This document shows, piece by piece, positions 18,017 to 30,620 of a stretch of DNA of 64,000 nucleotides. The notes beneath the pieces are model-generated. The model was given only the letters and a program-made list of their open reading frames with translations, was not told the origin of the DNA and did no database searches. The position numbers and the translations under genes are program-made. Numbering within the stretch: position 1 is the stretch's first letter; the number at the start of each line of letters is the position of its first letter. Source of the DNA: Oxalicibacterium flavum (GTDB lineage Bacteria > Pseudomonadota > Gammaproteobacteria > Burkholderiales > Burkholderiaceae_D); contig NZ_BMCG01000005.1 of NCBI RefSeq assembly GCF_014635065.1, positions 62,001-126,000 on the forward strand, written 5' to 3'.

Positions 18017-18265
18017 TGTTGTTCTCCTTGATCCATGCTCACAGCATAGACGTATTCGTAAAAAGAGCCGTTACATTTTGTAACTCCGCGGCAATAAAAC
18101 CCTGTGACGATAAGGGTCTAGAACCGCAGCGGGTCGGCGCTGTCATATACGGTCCTGCATGCAGTCCTGCCGCGCATCCAGGTCCGTTCCAGATGTGGCG
18201 GCCACTTTCCAATTTCAATGCCATGATTGGTAAAATGGCACTTTGCTCCCGGCCCTCCTATTCTT
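18017..18265. other. Divergent promoter region between the lipoprotein gene and pepN
   Basis: These 249 bases separate divergent genes. I see a TAAAAT (-10 type) at 18231-18236, 30 bases before pepN, with only a weak TTCCAA-like -35. The half near the lipoprotein gene is AT-rich (AAAAAGAGCCGTTACATTTTG), but no clear hexamer pair stands out. Confidence 0.4.
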
Positions 18266-20917
18266 ATGCGCACCGACACTTCCCCCACCATCTACCGCAA
18301 GGATTACACGCCGCCAGCCTACTGGGTGCGCACCGTCGAGATGGGTTTCGATCTCGAGCCGTCCGCCACCCGCGTGGCGACCCGCATGACGCTCGAGCGC
18401 AACCGCGCCGGCCGCGACCGCACGCTGACGCTCTACGGCGAAGAGCTCGAACTGGTGCAGATTCGGCTCAACGGCAAGGCGCTGGGCAAGAACGCCTATG
18501 CGCTGAAGGACGGTGTGCTGCGCATCGCCGACGCGCCGGAGCGGGTCACGCTGGAGATAGAAACGCTGCTGCGGCCCGATCGGAATACATCGCTGATGGG
18601 TTTGTACGTTTCCAACGGCAATTTCTTCACGCAGTGCGAGGCCGAAGGCTTCCGCAAGATCACCTATTTCCCGGACCGGCCCGACGTCATGGCGACCTAC
18701 AAGGTCATGCTGCGCGCCGACAAGAAGAAATACCCGGTGCTGCTGTCGAACGGCAACCTGATCGAACAGGGCGATCTCGGCGACGGCCGCCATTACGCGC
18801 TGTGGGAAGACCCGTTCAAGAAGCCGTCCTACCTGTTCGCGCTGGTCGCCGGTCAACTGGTGTGCCAGGAAGAGAAGATCAAGCTCAAGTCGGGCCGCGA
18901 GGCGCTGTTGCAGGTATGGGTCGAGGAAGGCAATCTCGACAAGACCCAGCACGCGATGGATTCGCTGATCAACAGCATCCGCTGGGACGAGGAGCGCTTC
19001 GGCCTCGAGCTCGATCTCGACCGCTTCATGATCGTCGCCGTCGGCGACTTCAACATGGGCGCGATGGAGAACAAGGGCCTCAACATCTTCAACACCAAGT
19101 TCGTGCTCGCCAATCCGCGCATTGCCACCGACGTCGATTACGGCAACATCGAAGCCGTGGTGGGCCACGAATACTTCCACAACTGGACCGGCAACCGCGT
19201 GACCTGCCGCGACTGGTTCCAGCTCTCGCTGAAGGAAGGCCTGACGGTTTTCCGCGACCAGGAATTCTCGGCCGACATGATCGGCACCGACAGCGGTCGC
19301 GCCGTCAAGCGCATCGACGACGTGCGTGTGCTGCGCCAGGCGCAGTTCCCGGAGGATGCGGGGCCGATGGCACATCCGGTGCGCCCCGATTCCTTCGTCG
19401 AGATCAGCAACTTCTACACGGTCACCATCTATGAGAAGGGCGCCGAGGTCGTGCGCATGTACCAGACCCTGCTGGGCCGCGACGGCTTCCGCAAGGGCAT
19501 GGACCTCTATTTCGAGCGGCACGACGGGCAGGCGGTCGAATGTGACGACTTCCGCGCCGCCATGGCGGATGCCAACGGCCGCGACCTCACGCAGTTCGAA
19601 CGCTGGTACAGCCAGGCCGGCACGCCGCGCGTGGTCGCCAGCGTGGCTCATGACGCCGCGGCCCGCACCTATGCGATCACCTTGCAGCAGTCGTGCCCAT
19701 CGACGCCCGGACAGAAGACCAAGCAGCCTTTCCATATTCCGGTCGCGGTCGGCCTGCTGGGCCAGGACGGCAAGGACCTGCCGCTCAAGCTGCGCGGCAG
19801 CGACCTGCAGGGCACGACCGTGGTGCTGGAGCTGACCGAGGCGCAGCAGACTTTCGTCTTCGACGGCGTGGCTGACCTGCCCGTGCCTTCACTGCTGCGC
19901 AATTTCTCGGCACCAGTCGTGCTGGAATATGACTATCGCGACGACGAGCTCGCCTTCCTGATGGCGCACGACAGCGATCCCTTCAACCGCTGGGAAGCCG
20001 GCCAGCGCCTGGCGCTGCGCCGCCTGCTGGCATTGACGGCCGCGGTCCGGGCGGGCGGCGGGATGGCAGTGGATCCCGCGCTGGGCGAAAGCCTGCGCCT
20101 GACACTGACCGACGATGCGCTCGACCCGGCCTTCCGCGAGATCGCGTTGACGCTGCCGTCGGAAACGGTGATCGCCGAGCAGATGGACGTCATCGATCCG
20201 CAGGCGATCCACCAGGCGCGCCGCTTCCTGCGGCATGCGCTGGCGCAGGCCCTGCGTGCCGATCTGGTTGACGCCTACAGGAACAACCAGACGCCCGGCG
20301 CCTACAGTCCGGACGCGGTATCGGCCGGCAAGCGCGCCCTGAAGAACCTGGCACTCTCTTATATAGGCGAACTCGACGACGCCGCGGCGCACGCGCTGGC
20401 GCAGACCCAGTGCGACGGTGCCGACAACATGACCGATCGCTTCGCCGCGCTGGCCGCGCTCGCCAATGGCAGCGCACCCGGCCGGGCGGCGGCGCTGGCA
20501 CGCTTCTATCAGGATTTCGAAGACGAGCCGCTGGTGATCGACAAATGGTTCAGCCTGCAGGCCTCAGCCCGCACCACTGACGTCGCTGCCGTGCGCAAGC
20601 TGATGCAGCATCCGGCGTTCTCGCTCAAGAACCCGAATCGCGCCCGCAGCCTGATCTTCAGCTTCTGCAACGGCAATCCCTCGCAGTTCCACGCGGCCGA
20701 CGGTAGCGGCTACGATTTCTGGGCCGAGCAGGTGATCGCGCTGGATGCGCTCAATCCGCAGGTCGCGGCACGCCTCGCGCGCAGCCTCGACCGCTGGCGC
20801 AAGTACGCGCCGGCGCTGCGCGACCGCATGCGCAGCGCGCTCGAGCGCGTCGCTGCGGCGCCTGCGCTTTCCAAGGACACCAAGGAAGTCGTCGGCAAGT
20901 CGCTGGCGGCAGAATGA
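18266..20917 (+). CDS. pepN: Aminopeptidase N (M1 family, alanyl aminopeptidase)
   Basis: This 883-residue zinc metallo-aminopeptidase trims N-terminal residues from cytosolic peptides. The substrate-binding GAMEN motif is at 265-269. The zinc site HEYFH is at 301-305 with the third ligand E324 (LSLKEG), exactly 19 residues after H305. The length matches bacterial PepN. The open frame extends 13 codons upstream, but MRTDTSPTIYRKDY is the natural start. A TAAAAT box precedes it. fbp follows 36 bases later. Confidence 0.97.
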   Translation: MRTDTSPTIYRKDYTPPAYWVRTVEMGFDLEPSATRVATRMTLERNRAGRDRTLTLYGEELELVQIRLNGKALGKNAYALKDGVLRIADAPERVTLEIETLLRPDRNTSLMGLYVSNGNFFTQCEAEGFRKITYFPDRPDVMATYKVMLRADKKKYPVLLSNGNLIEQGDLGDGRHYALWEDPFKKPSYLFALVAGQLVCQEEKIKLKSGREALLQVWVEEGNLDKTQHAMDSLINSIRWDEERFGLELDLDRFMIVAVGDFNMGAMENKGLNIFNTKFVLANPRIATDVDYGNIEAVVGHEYFHNWTGNRVTCRDWFQLSLKEGLTVFRDQEFSADMIGTDSGRAVKRIDDVRVLRQAQFPEDAGPMAHPVRPDSFVEISNFYTVTIYEKGAEVVRMYQTLLGRDGFRKGMDLYFERHDGQAVECDDFRAAMADANGRDLTQFERWYSQAGTPRVVASVAHDAAARTYAITLQQSCPSTPGQKTKQPFHIPVAVGLLGQDGKDLPLKLRGSDLQGTTVVLELTEAQQTFVFDGVADLPVPSLLRNFSAPVVLEYDYRDDELAFLMAHDSDPFNRWEAGQRLALRRLLALTAAVRAGGGMAVDPALGESLRLTLTDDALDPAFREIALTLPSETVIAEQMDVIDPQAIHQARRFLRHALAQALRADLVDAYRNNQTPGAYSPDAVSAGKRALKNLALSYIGELDDAAAHALAQTQCDGADNMTDRFAALAALANGSAPGRAAALARFYQDFEDEPLVIDKWFSLQASARTTDVAAVRKLMQHPAFSLKNPNRARSLIFSFCNGNPSQFHAADGSGYDFWAEQVIALDALNPQVAARLARSLDRWRKYAPALRDRMRSALERVAAAPALSKDTKEVVGKSLAAE

Positions 20918-20953
20918 ATTTCGTCAATTACGAATAAACAAACAAGGGATCTC

Positions 20954-21955
20954 ATGAAACGCATCAGCCTTACGCAGTACTTGATCGAAGAGCAGCGCCA
21001 GCACAACAACATCCCCGAATCGCTGCGCCTGCTGACCGAGGTCGTCGGCCGCGCCTGCAAGACCATCAGCCACGCGGTCGGCAAGGGCGCGCTCGGCGAG
21101 GTGCTCGGCAGCGCCGAAAGCGAGAACGTCCAGGGCGAGGTGCAGAAGAAGCTCGACATCATCTCCAACGAGATCCTGCTCGAAGCCAACGAATGGGGCG
21201 GTCACTTGGCAGCCATGGCATCGGAAGAGATGGAAGAGATCCATCCGATCCCCAACCGCTACCCGATGGGCGAATACCTGCTGCTGTTCGATCCGCTCGA
21301 CGGCTCCAGCAATATCGACGTCAACGTCTCGATCGGCACCATCTTCTCGGTATTGAAGGCACCGGCCGGCATGAAGAATCCGACCGAGGCCGATTTCCTG
21401 CAGCCCGGCAGCAAGCAGGTGCTGGCCGGCTATGCGGTCTATGGCCCGCAAACGCTGCTGGTGCTGACCACCGGCAACGGCGTGCAGGCATTTACGCTCG
21501 ATCGCGAGATGGGCGCCTGGGTCATGACGCAGAAGAACATGCAGATTCCGGCTGATACCAAGGAATACGCAATCAATGCCTCGAATGCGCGCCACTGGTT
21601 TCCTCCGGTCAAGCGCTACGTGGACGAACTGCAGCAGGGCAGCACCGGCCCGCGCGACAAGGACTTCAACATGCGCTGGATCGCATCCATGGTGGCTGAT
21701 GTGCATCGCATCCTCACGCGCGGCGGCATCTTCATGTATCCGGCCGATGCACGCGATCCGGACAAGCCGGGCAAGCTGCGTCTCATGTATGAGGCCAACC
21801 CGATGGCCTTCCTGGTCGAGCAGGCCGGCGGTGCCGCAACAGACGGCAAGCAGCGCATCCTCGACATCCAGCCGCAGAAGCTGCATCAGCGCGTGGCGGT
21901 CTTCCTCGGCTCCAAGAACGAGGTCGAGCGCGTTACTGGCTATCACCTTCAATAA
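20954..21955 (+). CDS. fbp: Fructose-1,6-bisphosphatase class I
   Basis: This 333-residue enzyme hydrolyses fructose-1,6-bisphosphate for gluconeogenesis or the Calvin cycle. The metal site [16 protein letters not shown] (D113/D116) and the upstream [13 protein letters not shown] and [10 protein letters not shown] are class I hallmarks. The start ATG follows CAAGGGATC. The gene is the last before the rRNA operon, and a large hairpin lies 21 bases past its stop. Confidence 0.95.
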   Translation: MKRISLTQYLIEEQRQHNNIPESLRLLTEVVGRACKTISHAVGKGALGEVLGSAESENVQGEVQKKLDIISNEILLEANEWGGHLAAMASEEMEEIHPIPNRYPMGEYLLLFDPLDGSSNIDVNVSIGTIFSVLKAPAGMKNPTEADFLQPGSKQVLAGYAVYGPQTLLVLTTGNGVQAFTLDREMGAWVMTQKNMQIPADTKEYAINASNARHWFPPVKRYVDELQQGSTGPRDKDFNMRWIASMVADVHRILTRGGIFMYPADARDPDKPGKLRLMYEANPMAFLVEQAGGAATDGKQRILDIQPQKLHQRVAVFLGSKNEVERVTGYHLQ

Positions 21956-21975
21956 GAGAAGCCGGGCTCTGCACG

Positions 21976-22014
21976 GCGCTTTTCGGAAAACTTAAAGTAT
22001 TTTCTGAAAAGCGC
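21976..22014. other. Long hairpin abutting the upstream rrn promoter
   Basis: GCGCTTTTCGGAAAA (21976-21990) pairs with TTTTCTGAAAAGCGC (22000-22014), 15 pairs with one G-T wobble and a nine-base loop. It sits 21 bases after fbp, and its right arm ends exactly where the -35 box of the first rrn promoter begins. Confidence 0.6.
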
Positions 22015-22044
22015 TTGCCAAGTTTCAAAGGTGTTTGATATAGT
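22015..22044 (+). promoter_or_regulatory. Upstream rrn promoter
   Basis: TTGCCA (22015-22020) and TATAGT (22039-22044) are separated by 18 bases. This would add about 400 bases of leader to the rRNA transcript. Confidence 0.55.
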
Positions 22045-22161
22045 TCGCCTCCCGTTGCGAGACGGGGGTTGAAAGAGGTGGTTTTCCGAGAGGAGGGCGG
22101 CTTTTTTCGATGGGTGGTTGGGGTTTTGGGTCAGCGGCGCTTTGAAGGAAATTTGAAGCGA

Positions 22162-22207
22162 ATCTTTTAAAAAAGATGTTGACGAGAACCGAAACCTACC
22201 GCATAAT
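22162..22207 (+). promoter_or_regulatory. Main rrn promoter with UP-like element
   Basis: TTGACG (22179-22184) and CATAAT (22202-22207) have ideal 17-base spacing. Directly upstream lies the A/T-rich palindrome ATCTTTTAAAAAAGAT (22162-22177), placed where an alpha-CTD UP element acts. Confidence 0.8.
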
Positions 22208-22271
22208 CTCGTTTCTCTGCTGCTGACGAACACAACGCTTCGCAGCGAAGGCCGGAAGGTCTGGCAGACAG

Positions 22272-22283
22272 GTTCTTTAAAAA
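22272..22283 (+). promoter_or_regulatory. boxA antitermination element in the 16S leader
   Basis: GTTCTTTAAAAA resembles the NusB/S10 boxA consensus and lies 165 bases before 16S, the usual place in rrn leaders. Confidence 0.65.
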
Positions 22284-22447
22284 CTAACAGCCGATAAGTG
22301 TGGGCGTTTGATGGAAGTGCGCGGTGCAGTTTTGCCGAAGCTCAAAACATTAAATGCTCACGAAGAATATAGGTAAGAAATTATCTGTCAGTATTTTGAG
22401 TGAGCGACGCTTCGAAAGAAGCTGGCGAAAGCCACAAAACAGAGATT

Positions 22448-23983
<1,536 letters not shown>

Positions 23984-24106
23984 GAGTACGCACGAAAGTC
24001 AAGCGTTCACACTTATCGGTCTGTTGAGTAGAAGAAGAACAGTGAATGTCGGCAGTGTGCAGGCAAGCAGTGAAGTCTGTGCATGCTGGTTGGTACTGAT
24101 CCGAAC

Positions 24107-24183
24107 GGGTCTGTAGCTCAGTTGGTTAGAGCACCGTGTTGATAACGCGGGGGTCGTTGGTTCGAGCCCAACCAGACCCACCA
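24107..24183 (+). tRNA. ileT: tRNA-Ile(GAT)
   Basis: A 77-base cloverleaf starts with GGGTCTGTAGCTCAG and ends with an encoded CCA. The acceptor GGGTCTG pairs with CAGACCC. The anticodon GAT is at 24141-24143 in the loop TTGATAA. The position in the 16S-23S spacer is standard. Confidence 0.98.
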
Positions 24184-24204
24184 AGAATGTGTGGTACAGG
24201 ATTT

Positions 24205-24280
24205 GGGGGTTTAGCTCAGCTGGGAGAGCACCTGCTTTGCAAGCAGGGGGTCGTCGGTTCGATCCCGTCAACCTCCACCA
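24205..24280 (+). tRNA. alaT: tRNA-Ala(TGC)
   Basis: A 76-base cloverleaf starts with GGGGGTTTAGCTCAG and ends with an encoded CCA. The anticodon TGC is at 24238-24240. It lies 21 bases after tRNA-Ile in the rRNA spacer. Confidence 0.98.
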
Positions 24281-24284
24281 AGAC

Positions 24285-24328
24285 ATCAAACCTAAGTCGA
24301 TCGCGATGCGATTGGATTTAGGTTTGAT
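24285..24328 (+). other. Near-perfect hairpin immediately after tRNA-Ala
   Basis: ATCAAACCTAA (24285-24295) pairs with TTAGGTTTGAT (24318-24328), and the inner bases continue pairing (CGATCGC with GCGATTG) to a GAT loop, with one bulge. It may guide 3' processing of tRNA-Ala or separate the processing domains. Confidence 0.55.
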
Positions 24329-24352
24329 CGTTTAACGATCATTGGCTGTTTT

Positions 24353-24364
24353 TGTTCTTTAACA
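24353..24364 (+). promoter_or_regulatory. boxA antitermination element before 23S rRNA
   Basis: TGTTCTTTAACA is very close to the E. coli rrn boxA consensus and lies in the spacer ahead of 23S, as in other rrn operons. Confidence 0.75.
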
Positions 24365-24560
24365 ATCTGGAAGAAGTAAAGATTATTGATCGATGTGATC
24401 GATGATGCGCAAGCATTGTTGGTGGCGTCGATGGGTAATGATTGTATCAACCAAGTATTACGAAGTGATCTTAAGTTTTAGAAGATTCGCTTTGGAAATA
24501 CGGCAAACGCTAAACTCAAAGACTCTATGACGTCTCTGGCAACAGAGGTCAACGTTATAG

Positions 24561-27437
<2,877 letters not shown>

Positions 27438-27570
27438 ATAACATTGACAGTTATAGTTCAGTATAGTGTTCGCCAGGTGCGACACGATCATTACCCATAT
27501 TTACTTCTTCCAGATTGGGTTGTTTGCGATTCACCAGGTTCAGCGGTGACGCAGGCAGCTTTACAAGTTA

Positions 27571-27686
27571 TGCCTGATGACCATAGCGAGTTGGTACCAC
27601 CCCTTCCCATCCCGAACAGGACCGTGAAACGACTTTGCGCCGATGATAGTGCTGCAACCAGTGTGAAAGTAGGTCATCGTCAGGCT
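27571..27686 (+). rRNA. rrf: 5S ribosomal RNA
   Basis: This 116-base sequence starts TGCCTGATGACCATAGCGAG and ends TCATCGTCAGGCT. The ends pair (GCCTGA with TCAGGC), and the central CCATCCCGAACAGGACCGTG is typical 5S. An intrinsic terminator follows nine bases later. Confidence 0.96.
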
Positions 27687-27694
27687 TTTATTAG

Positions 27695-27729
27695 AAAACC
27701 CCCATCAACATGCGTTGGTGGGGGTTTTT
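27695..27729 (+). terminator. rrn operon terminator
   Basis: AAAACCCCCATCAA and TTGGTGGGGGTTTTT form a long stem with one G-T wobble and a six-base loop (CATGCG), closing with a T-run, directly after 5S. Confidence 0.9.
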
Positions 27730-28142
27730 GCTTTGAGGCTTAAGCTTCGGGGCTTTGGGCTTTTAGATTCAAGCTTGGGGGGCGGACTCTGGCTCGGGCT
27801 TCAGGCCTCCCCATTCTTCCGCTGCGGCCCAATCTCTCACTCCTTCCTTTGGATTCTTCTTCCTCTACACACCGACGGACGCCTCGGTTTGCCTTGTGCT
27901 TCGTTTGGCCTTTCCTCCAGCTGCTCGATGAACGTACGTAGTTACCTCGCGAGTTGTCTGGGCTGGGGCAATCAGGCCCGACATCGTGCAAGACGTCTTG
28001 CAAGTGTCAGTTACTGATGTAGGCTGCTGTTCATCGGCTAATCATCGGTGGTGTTAGCGGCCGCGCAAAGGAGAATGGGCGTTACAAAAAACATTTTTGC
28101 TGCTAGAATATGCGGCTTCGCAAGATGTCTGAAGTCTTGTTC
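27730..28142. other. Gene-free spacer between the rrn terminator and tRNA-Thr
   Basis: About 413 bases with no supported gene. It contains a pyrimidine-rich tract (about 27810-27870), a perfect 16-base palindrome TGCAAGACGTCTTGCA (27987-28002), and a possible -10 TAGAAT (28104-28109) with a weak TTACAA 16 bases upstream that could drive tRNA-Thr. Open frames here are short and compositionally unlike genes. Confidence 0.5.
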
Positions 28143-28218
28143 GCCGCTTTAGCTCAGTTGGTAGAGCAGTTCATTCGTAATGAAAAGGTCGCCAGTTCGA
28201 ATCCGGCAAGCGGCACCA
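28143..28218 (+). tRNA. thrW: tRNA-Thr(CGT)
   Basis: A 76-base cloverleaf starts GCCGCTTTAGCTCAG and ends with an encoded CCA. The acceptor GCCGCTT pairs with AAGCGGC. The anticodon CGT is at 28176-28178 in the loop TTCGTAA. The G27-A43 mismatch also occurs in E. coli thrW. A strong terminator follows. Confidence 0.97.
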
Positions 28219-28225
28219 GAAAATA

Positions 28226-28257
28226 AAAAGGGCAGTCCATATTGGACTGCCCTTTTT
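28226..28257 (+). terminator. Terminator after tRNA-Thr
   Basis: AAAAGGGCAGTCC (28226-28238) and GGACTGCCCTTTT (28244-28256) form a perfect 13-base stem with an ATATT loop and a T6 tail. Confidence 0.92.
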
Positions 28258-28543
28258 TCATATCTGATGCTGCAGATTCCGGGGTACCATGCAAATCGAT
28301 GGTGGCATCTTTCAAAAATGACGCGCATGGACATCAGCAAGACGGGCCTGTAATACCGATAAAAATGAGTACTTACTTTCGTGGCAGGCATTGAAAAGGA
28401 AAGCGCCATTTTATCGAAATGCAGTCTTCACAAAAAATTGAGAAATGCATTGACGCTCATTGATCGGTCGCCTATGTTGAAAGCAGGGAAAACGATGCGG
28501 ACATACCGATCACCCTACGCATAACAACATGGAGGAGACAACC
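28258..28543. other. Spacer upstream of the universal stress protein gene
   Basis: No gene is supported in these 286 bases. The last third carries a promoter-like pair (28450-28478). The rest is unremarkable AT-richer sequence. Confidence 0.4.
28450..28478 (+). promoter_or_regulatory. Candidate promoter for the UspA-family gene
   Basis: TTGACG (28450-28455) and TATGTT (28473-28478) are separated by 17 bases, 65 bases before the start codon. Confidence 0.5.
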
Positions 28544-29047
28544 ATGCTCAATATCATGATTCCGGTCGATGGTTCGCGCAGTGCGTTGCATGCGGTAGAG
28601 CATGTGATGCAGCAACGTGCGCTGCATGCCGAACCCGTGCGCGTCACTTTGGCAAACGTACAGCCGCGCCTGCCGCGCCATATCACACGATTTGCGACTG
28701 CAACGGCTGTCAGGCAGCTGCAGGCCGAACGAGCCGAGGCCGCAATGAAGGATGCGATGTCATTGCTGTCGAAAGCTGGTATCGATTATGAAGTGAGCGT
28801 GCGCAAGGGCGATGTCGCCGAACAACTTGCGCAAAGCGCGTTGCAAACGCAGGTGGACAAGATCGTCATGGGAACGACGAGAAAAAATGCATTGACCCGG
28901 TTCTTCCAGGGATCGATCGTCAACAAGGTCATGGCCCTGACCGATACGCCGGTGGAGGTCGTGGCACGCGGTGAAGCGAGCAGGCTCGAGCGTTTTGGCA
29001 TCCCGGTAGGCATCGGGTTGACATTCCTGTGGCTGGCTGTCGAATGA
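28544..29047 (+). CDS. Universal stress protein, UspA family
   Basis: The 167-residue protein has the Usp fold start (MLNIMIPVDGSRSALHAVEH). Its ATP-binding loop reads GTTRKNALTRFFQGS, that is G-2x-R-9x-GS instead of the usual G-2x-G-9x-GS, so one glycine is replaced by arginine. About 25 residues follow the normal end of the domain and finish with a hydrophobic segment (VGIGLTFLWLAVE). The ATG at 28544 is chosen because GGAGGAG lies eight bases before it; an upstream in-frame ATG at 28529 falls in that site. The gene stands alone between a promoter-like pair and a terminator. Confidence 0.85.
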   Translation: MLNIMIPVDGSRSALHAVEHVMQQRALHAEPVRVTLANVQPRLPRHITRFATATAVRQLQAERAEAAMKDAMSLLSKAGIDYEVSVRKGDVAEQLAQSALQTQVDKIVMGTTRKNALTRFFQGSIVNKVMALTDTPVEVVARGEASRLERFGIPVGIGLTFLWLAVE

Positions 29048-29064
29048 TTGATAGTCCGACCTTG

Positions 29065-29091
29065 AAGGCCGCCATGATGGCGGCCTTTTTT
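29065..29091 (+). terminator. Terminator after the UspA-family gene
   Basis: AAGGCCGCC and GGCGGCCTT form a perfect nine-base stem around ATGAT, followed by T6. It serves the plus-strand gene; glpK ends a few bases beyond on the other strand. Confidence 0.88.
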
Positions 29092-29096
29092 CATGG

Positions 29097-30611
29097 TCAA
29101 GTGGACATGTCCTGGAGAACGGGCTGTTCCCAATCACTCGCGCGTTGTACTGCGCGATGCCACTGCTCCAGACGGGCCTCACGCTCGCTGGCGCTCATGT
29201 CCGGTTCGAAGCGGCGTTCGATCTGCCATAGCGCGGCAACTTCATCGCGGCTTTTCCAGAAGCCGACTCCCAGTCCGGCCAGATAGGCGGCACCAAGCGC
29301 CGTGGTCTCCGTGACGACCGGACGAATCACGGCCGTGTCGAGAATGTCAGCCTGGAATTGCATCAGCAGATCGTTGCGCGCGGCACCGCCATCCACCCGC
29401 AACTCAAGCAACGGCGTGGTGGCGTCTCGCTGCATGGCTTGCATCAAATCGGCGCTCTGGTACGCAATGCTTTCGAGCGCGGCACGCGCGATATGTGCCT
29501 TGTTGGTGCCGCGCGTCATGCCGATCAGCATGCCGCGTGCATAGGGATCCCAGTAGGGCGCGCCGAGGCCGTTGAAGGCCGGGACGAGTACGATGCCCGC
29601 GCTGTCGGGTTCCGTGCGTGCCAATGCCTCGATATCGTCGGAACGCGCAATCATGCCCAGGCCATCGCGCAACCACTGGACGATGGCGCCGGCCATGAAG
29701 ACGCTGCCTTCCAGCATGTAGCTGGCATCAGCTTCATGTTCACAATGCCAGCCGACGGTGGTCAGCAGGTTGTTGCGCGAGCGGGTCGGTTGCGTTCCGG
29801 TATTGAGCAGCATGAAGCAGCCGGTGCCGTATGTGTTCTTCGCCATGCCCGGCTGAAAGCAGTTCTGTCCGAATGTGGCGGCCTGCTGGTCGCCTGCGAT
29901 GCCGGCAATCGGAATCGAGAGGCCGAACAGATCGGCATCGGTACCGGCCACGATGCCGCTGCTGGGCACGATTTCCGGCAGCAGGCTGTGCGGAATAGAC
30001 AGCGCTTCGAGTAGTGCGTCGTCCCATCGCAGGGCATGGATGTCGAACAGCAGCGTGCGAGAAGCGTTGCTGACGTCGGTCACATGCCGACCGCACAGTT
30101 TGAAGATCAGCCAGCTGTCGATGGTGCCGAAAGCCAGTTCACCGCGCTCCGCGCGAGCACGTGCGCCGGGCACGTGTTCAAGCAGCCATTTGATCTTGGT
30201 GCCCGAAAAATAGGCGTCGAGCACCAGTCCGGTCCTGTCGCGGAACAGCGCTTCGTGCCCTGCCTGGCGCAGCTCCTCGCAGAGGCCGGCCGTGCGCCTG
30301 TCCTGCCACACGATGGCCGGGGCAATCGGTTCGCCGCTTGTGCGATCCCAGATGACGGTTGTCTCGCGCTGATTGGCGATACCGATGGCGGCGATTTCCG
30401 CGGCGTTCACCTTCTGCTCATGCATTACCTGTCGCGCGACTGCAAGCTGGCTCTGCCAGATGACGCCGGCATCGTGTTCCACCCATCCGGGATGCGGGAA
30501 GTGCTGAGGAAAATCCTGCTGGGCGGCACCGACTATCTGTCCGGCCCGATCAAACAGGATGGCGCGCGAACTCGTTGTGCCCTGGTCAAGCGCAAGGATG
30601 AAACGTTGCAT
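29097..30611 (-). CDS. glpK: Glycerol kinase
   Basis: This 504-residue FGGY-family kinase phosphorylates glycerol to sn-glycerol-3-phosphate. The phosphate-binding start [16 protein letters not shown], the substrate segment [25 protein letters not shown] and [17 protein letters not shown] are strongly glycerol-kinase-like. The start is the ATG at 30611, with AAGGAA upstream; the extra TTG codon at 30614 is unlikely to be used. It lies nine bases after the SMP-30-type gene, so the two are cotranscribed. No glpF, glpD or glpR is adjacent. Confidence 0.94.
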   Translation of the reverse strand: MQRFILALDQGTTSSRAILFDRAGQIVGAAQQDFPQHFPHPGWVEHDAGVIWQSQLAVARQVMHEQKVNAAEIAAIGIANQRETTVIWDRTSGEPIAPAIVWQDRRTAGLCEELRQAGHEALFRDRTGLVLDAYFSGTKIKWLLEHVPGARARAERGELAFGTIDSWLIFKLCGRHVTDVSNASRTLLFDIHALRWDDALLEALSIPHSLLPEIVPSSGIVAGTDADLFGLSIPIAGIAGDQQAATFGQNCFQPGMAKNTYGTGCFMLLNTGTQPTRSRNNLLTTVGWHCEHEADASYMLEGSVFMAGAIVQWLRDGLGMIARSDDIEALARTEPDSAGIVLVPAFNGLGAPYWDPYARGMLIGMTRGTNKAHIARAALESIAYQSADLMQAMQRDATTPLLELRVDGGAARNDLLMQFQADILDTAVIRPVVTETTALGAAYLAGLGVGFWKSRDEVAALWQIERRFEPDMSASEREARLEQWHRAVQRASDWEQPVLQDMST

Positions 30612-30620
30612 CAATGTTCC

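Larger units (their letters stand above)
21956..22447 (+). other. rRNA operon promoter and leader region
   Basis: This 492-base gene-free stretch holds a 15-base-pair hairpin (21976-22014), two sigma70-type promoters (22015-22044 and 22179-22207), an AT-rich palindromic UP-like element (22162-22177), a boxA antitermination element (22272-22283, GTTCTTTAAAAA) and the 5' half of the 16S processing stem (22291-22302). Confidence 0.8.
24281..24560 (+). other. Spacer between tRNA-Ala and 23S rRNA
   Basis: This 280-base spacer holds a long hairpin just after tRNA-Ala (24285-24328), a boxA element TGTTCTTTAACA (24353-24364), and the left half of the 23S processing stem (24364-24380), which is perfectly complementary over 17 bases to 27500-27516. 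Confidence 0.8.

Noticed and set aside
18215-19735. A 506-codon minus-strand frame opposite pepN
   Set aside because: pepN is certain from its GAMEN and HEXXH motifs; the opposite frame has only compositional bias.
27740-28003. An 87-codon minus-strand frame in the spacer after the rRNA operon
   Set aside because: Arg/Ser/Gly-rich with no start signal; it overlaps a pyrimidine-rich tract and looks like chance.
28143-28218. tRNA-Thr as an integration site for a mobile element
   Set aside because: No integrase, no direct repeat of the tRNA 3' end and no foreign cargo follows; the next gene is an ordinary UspA.
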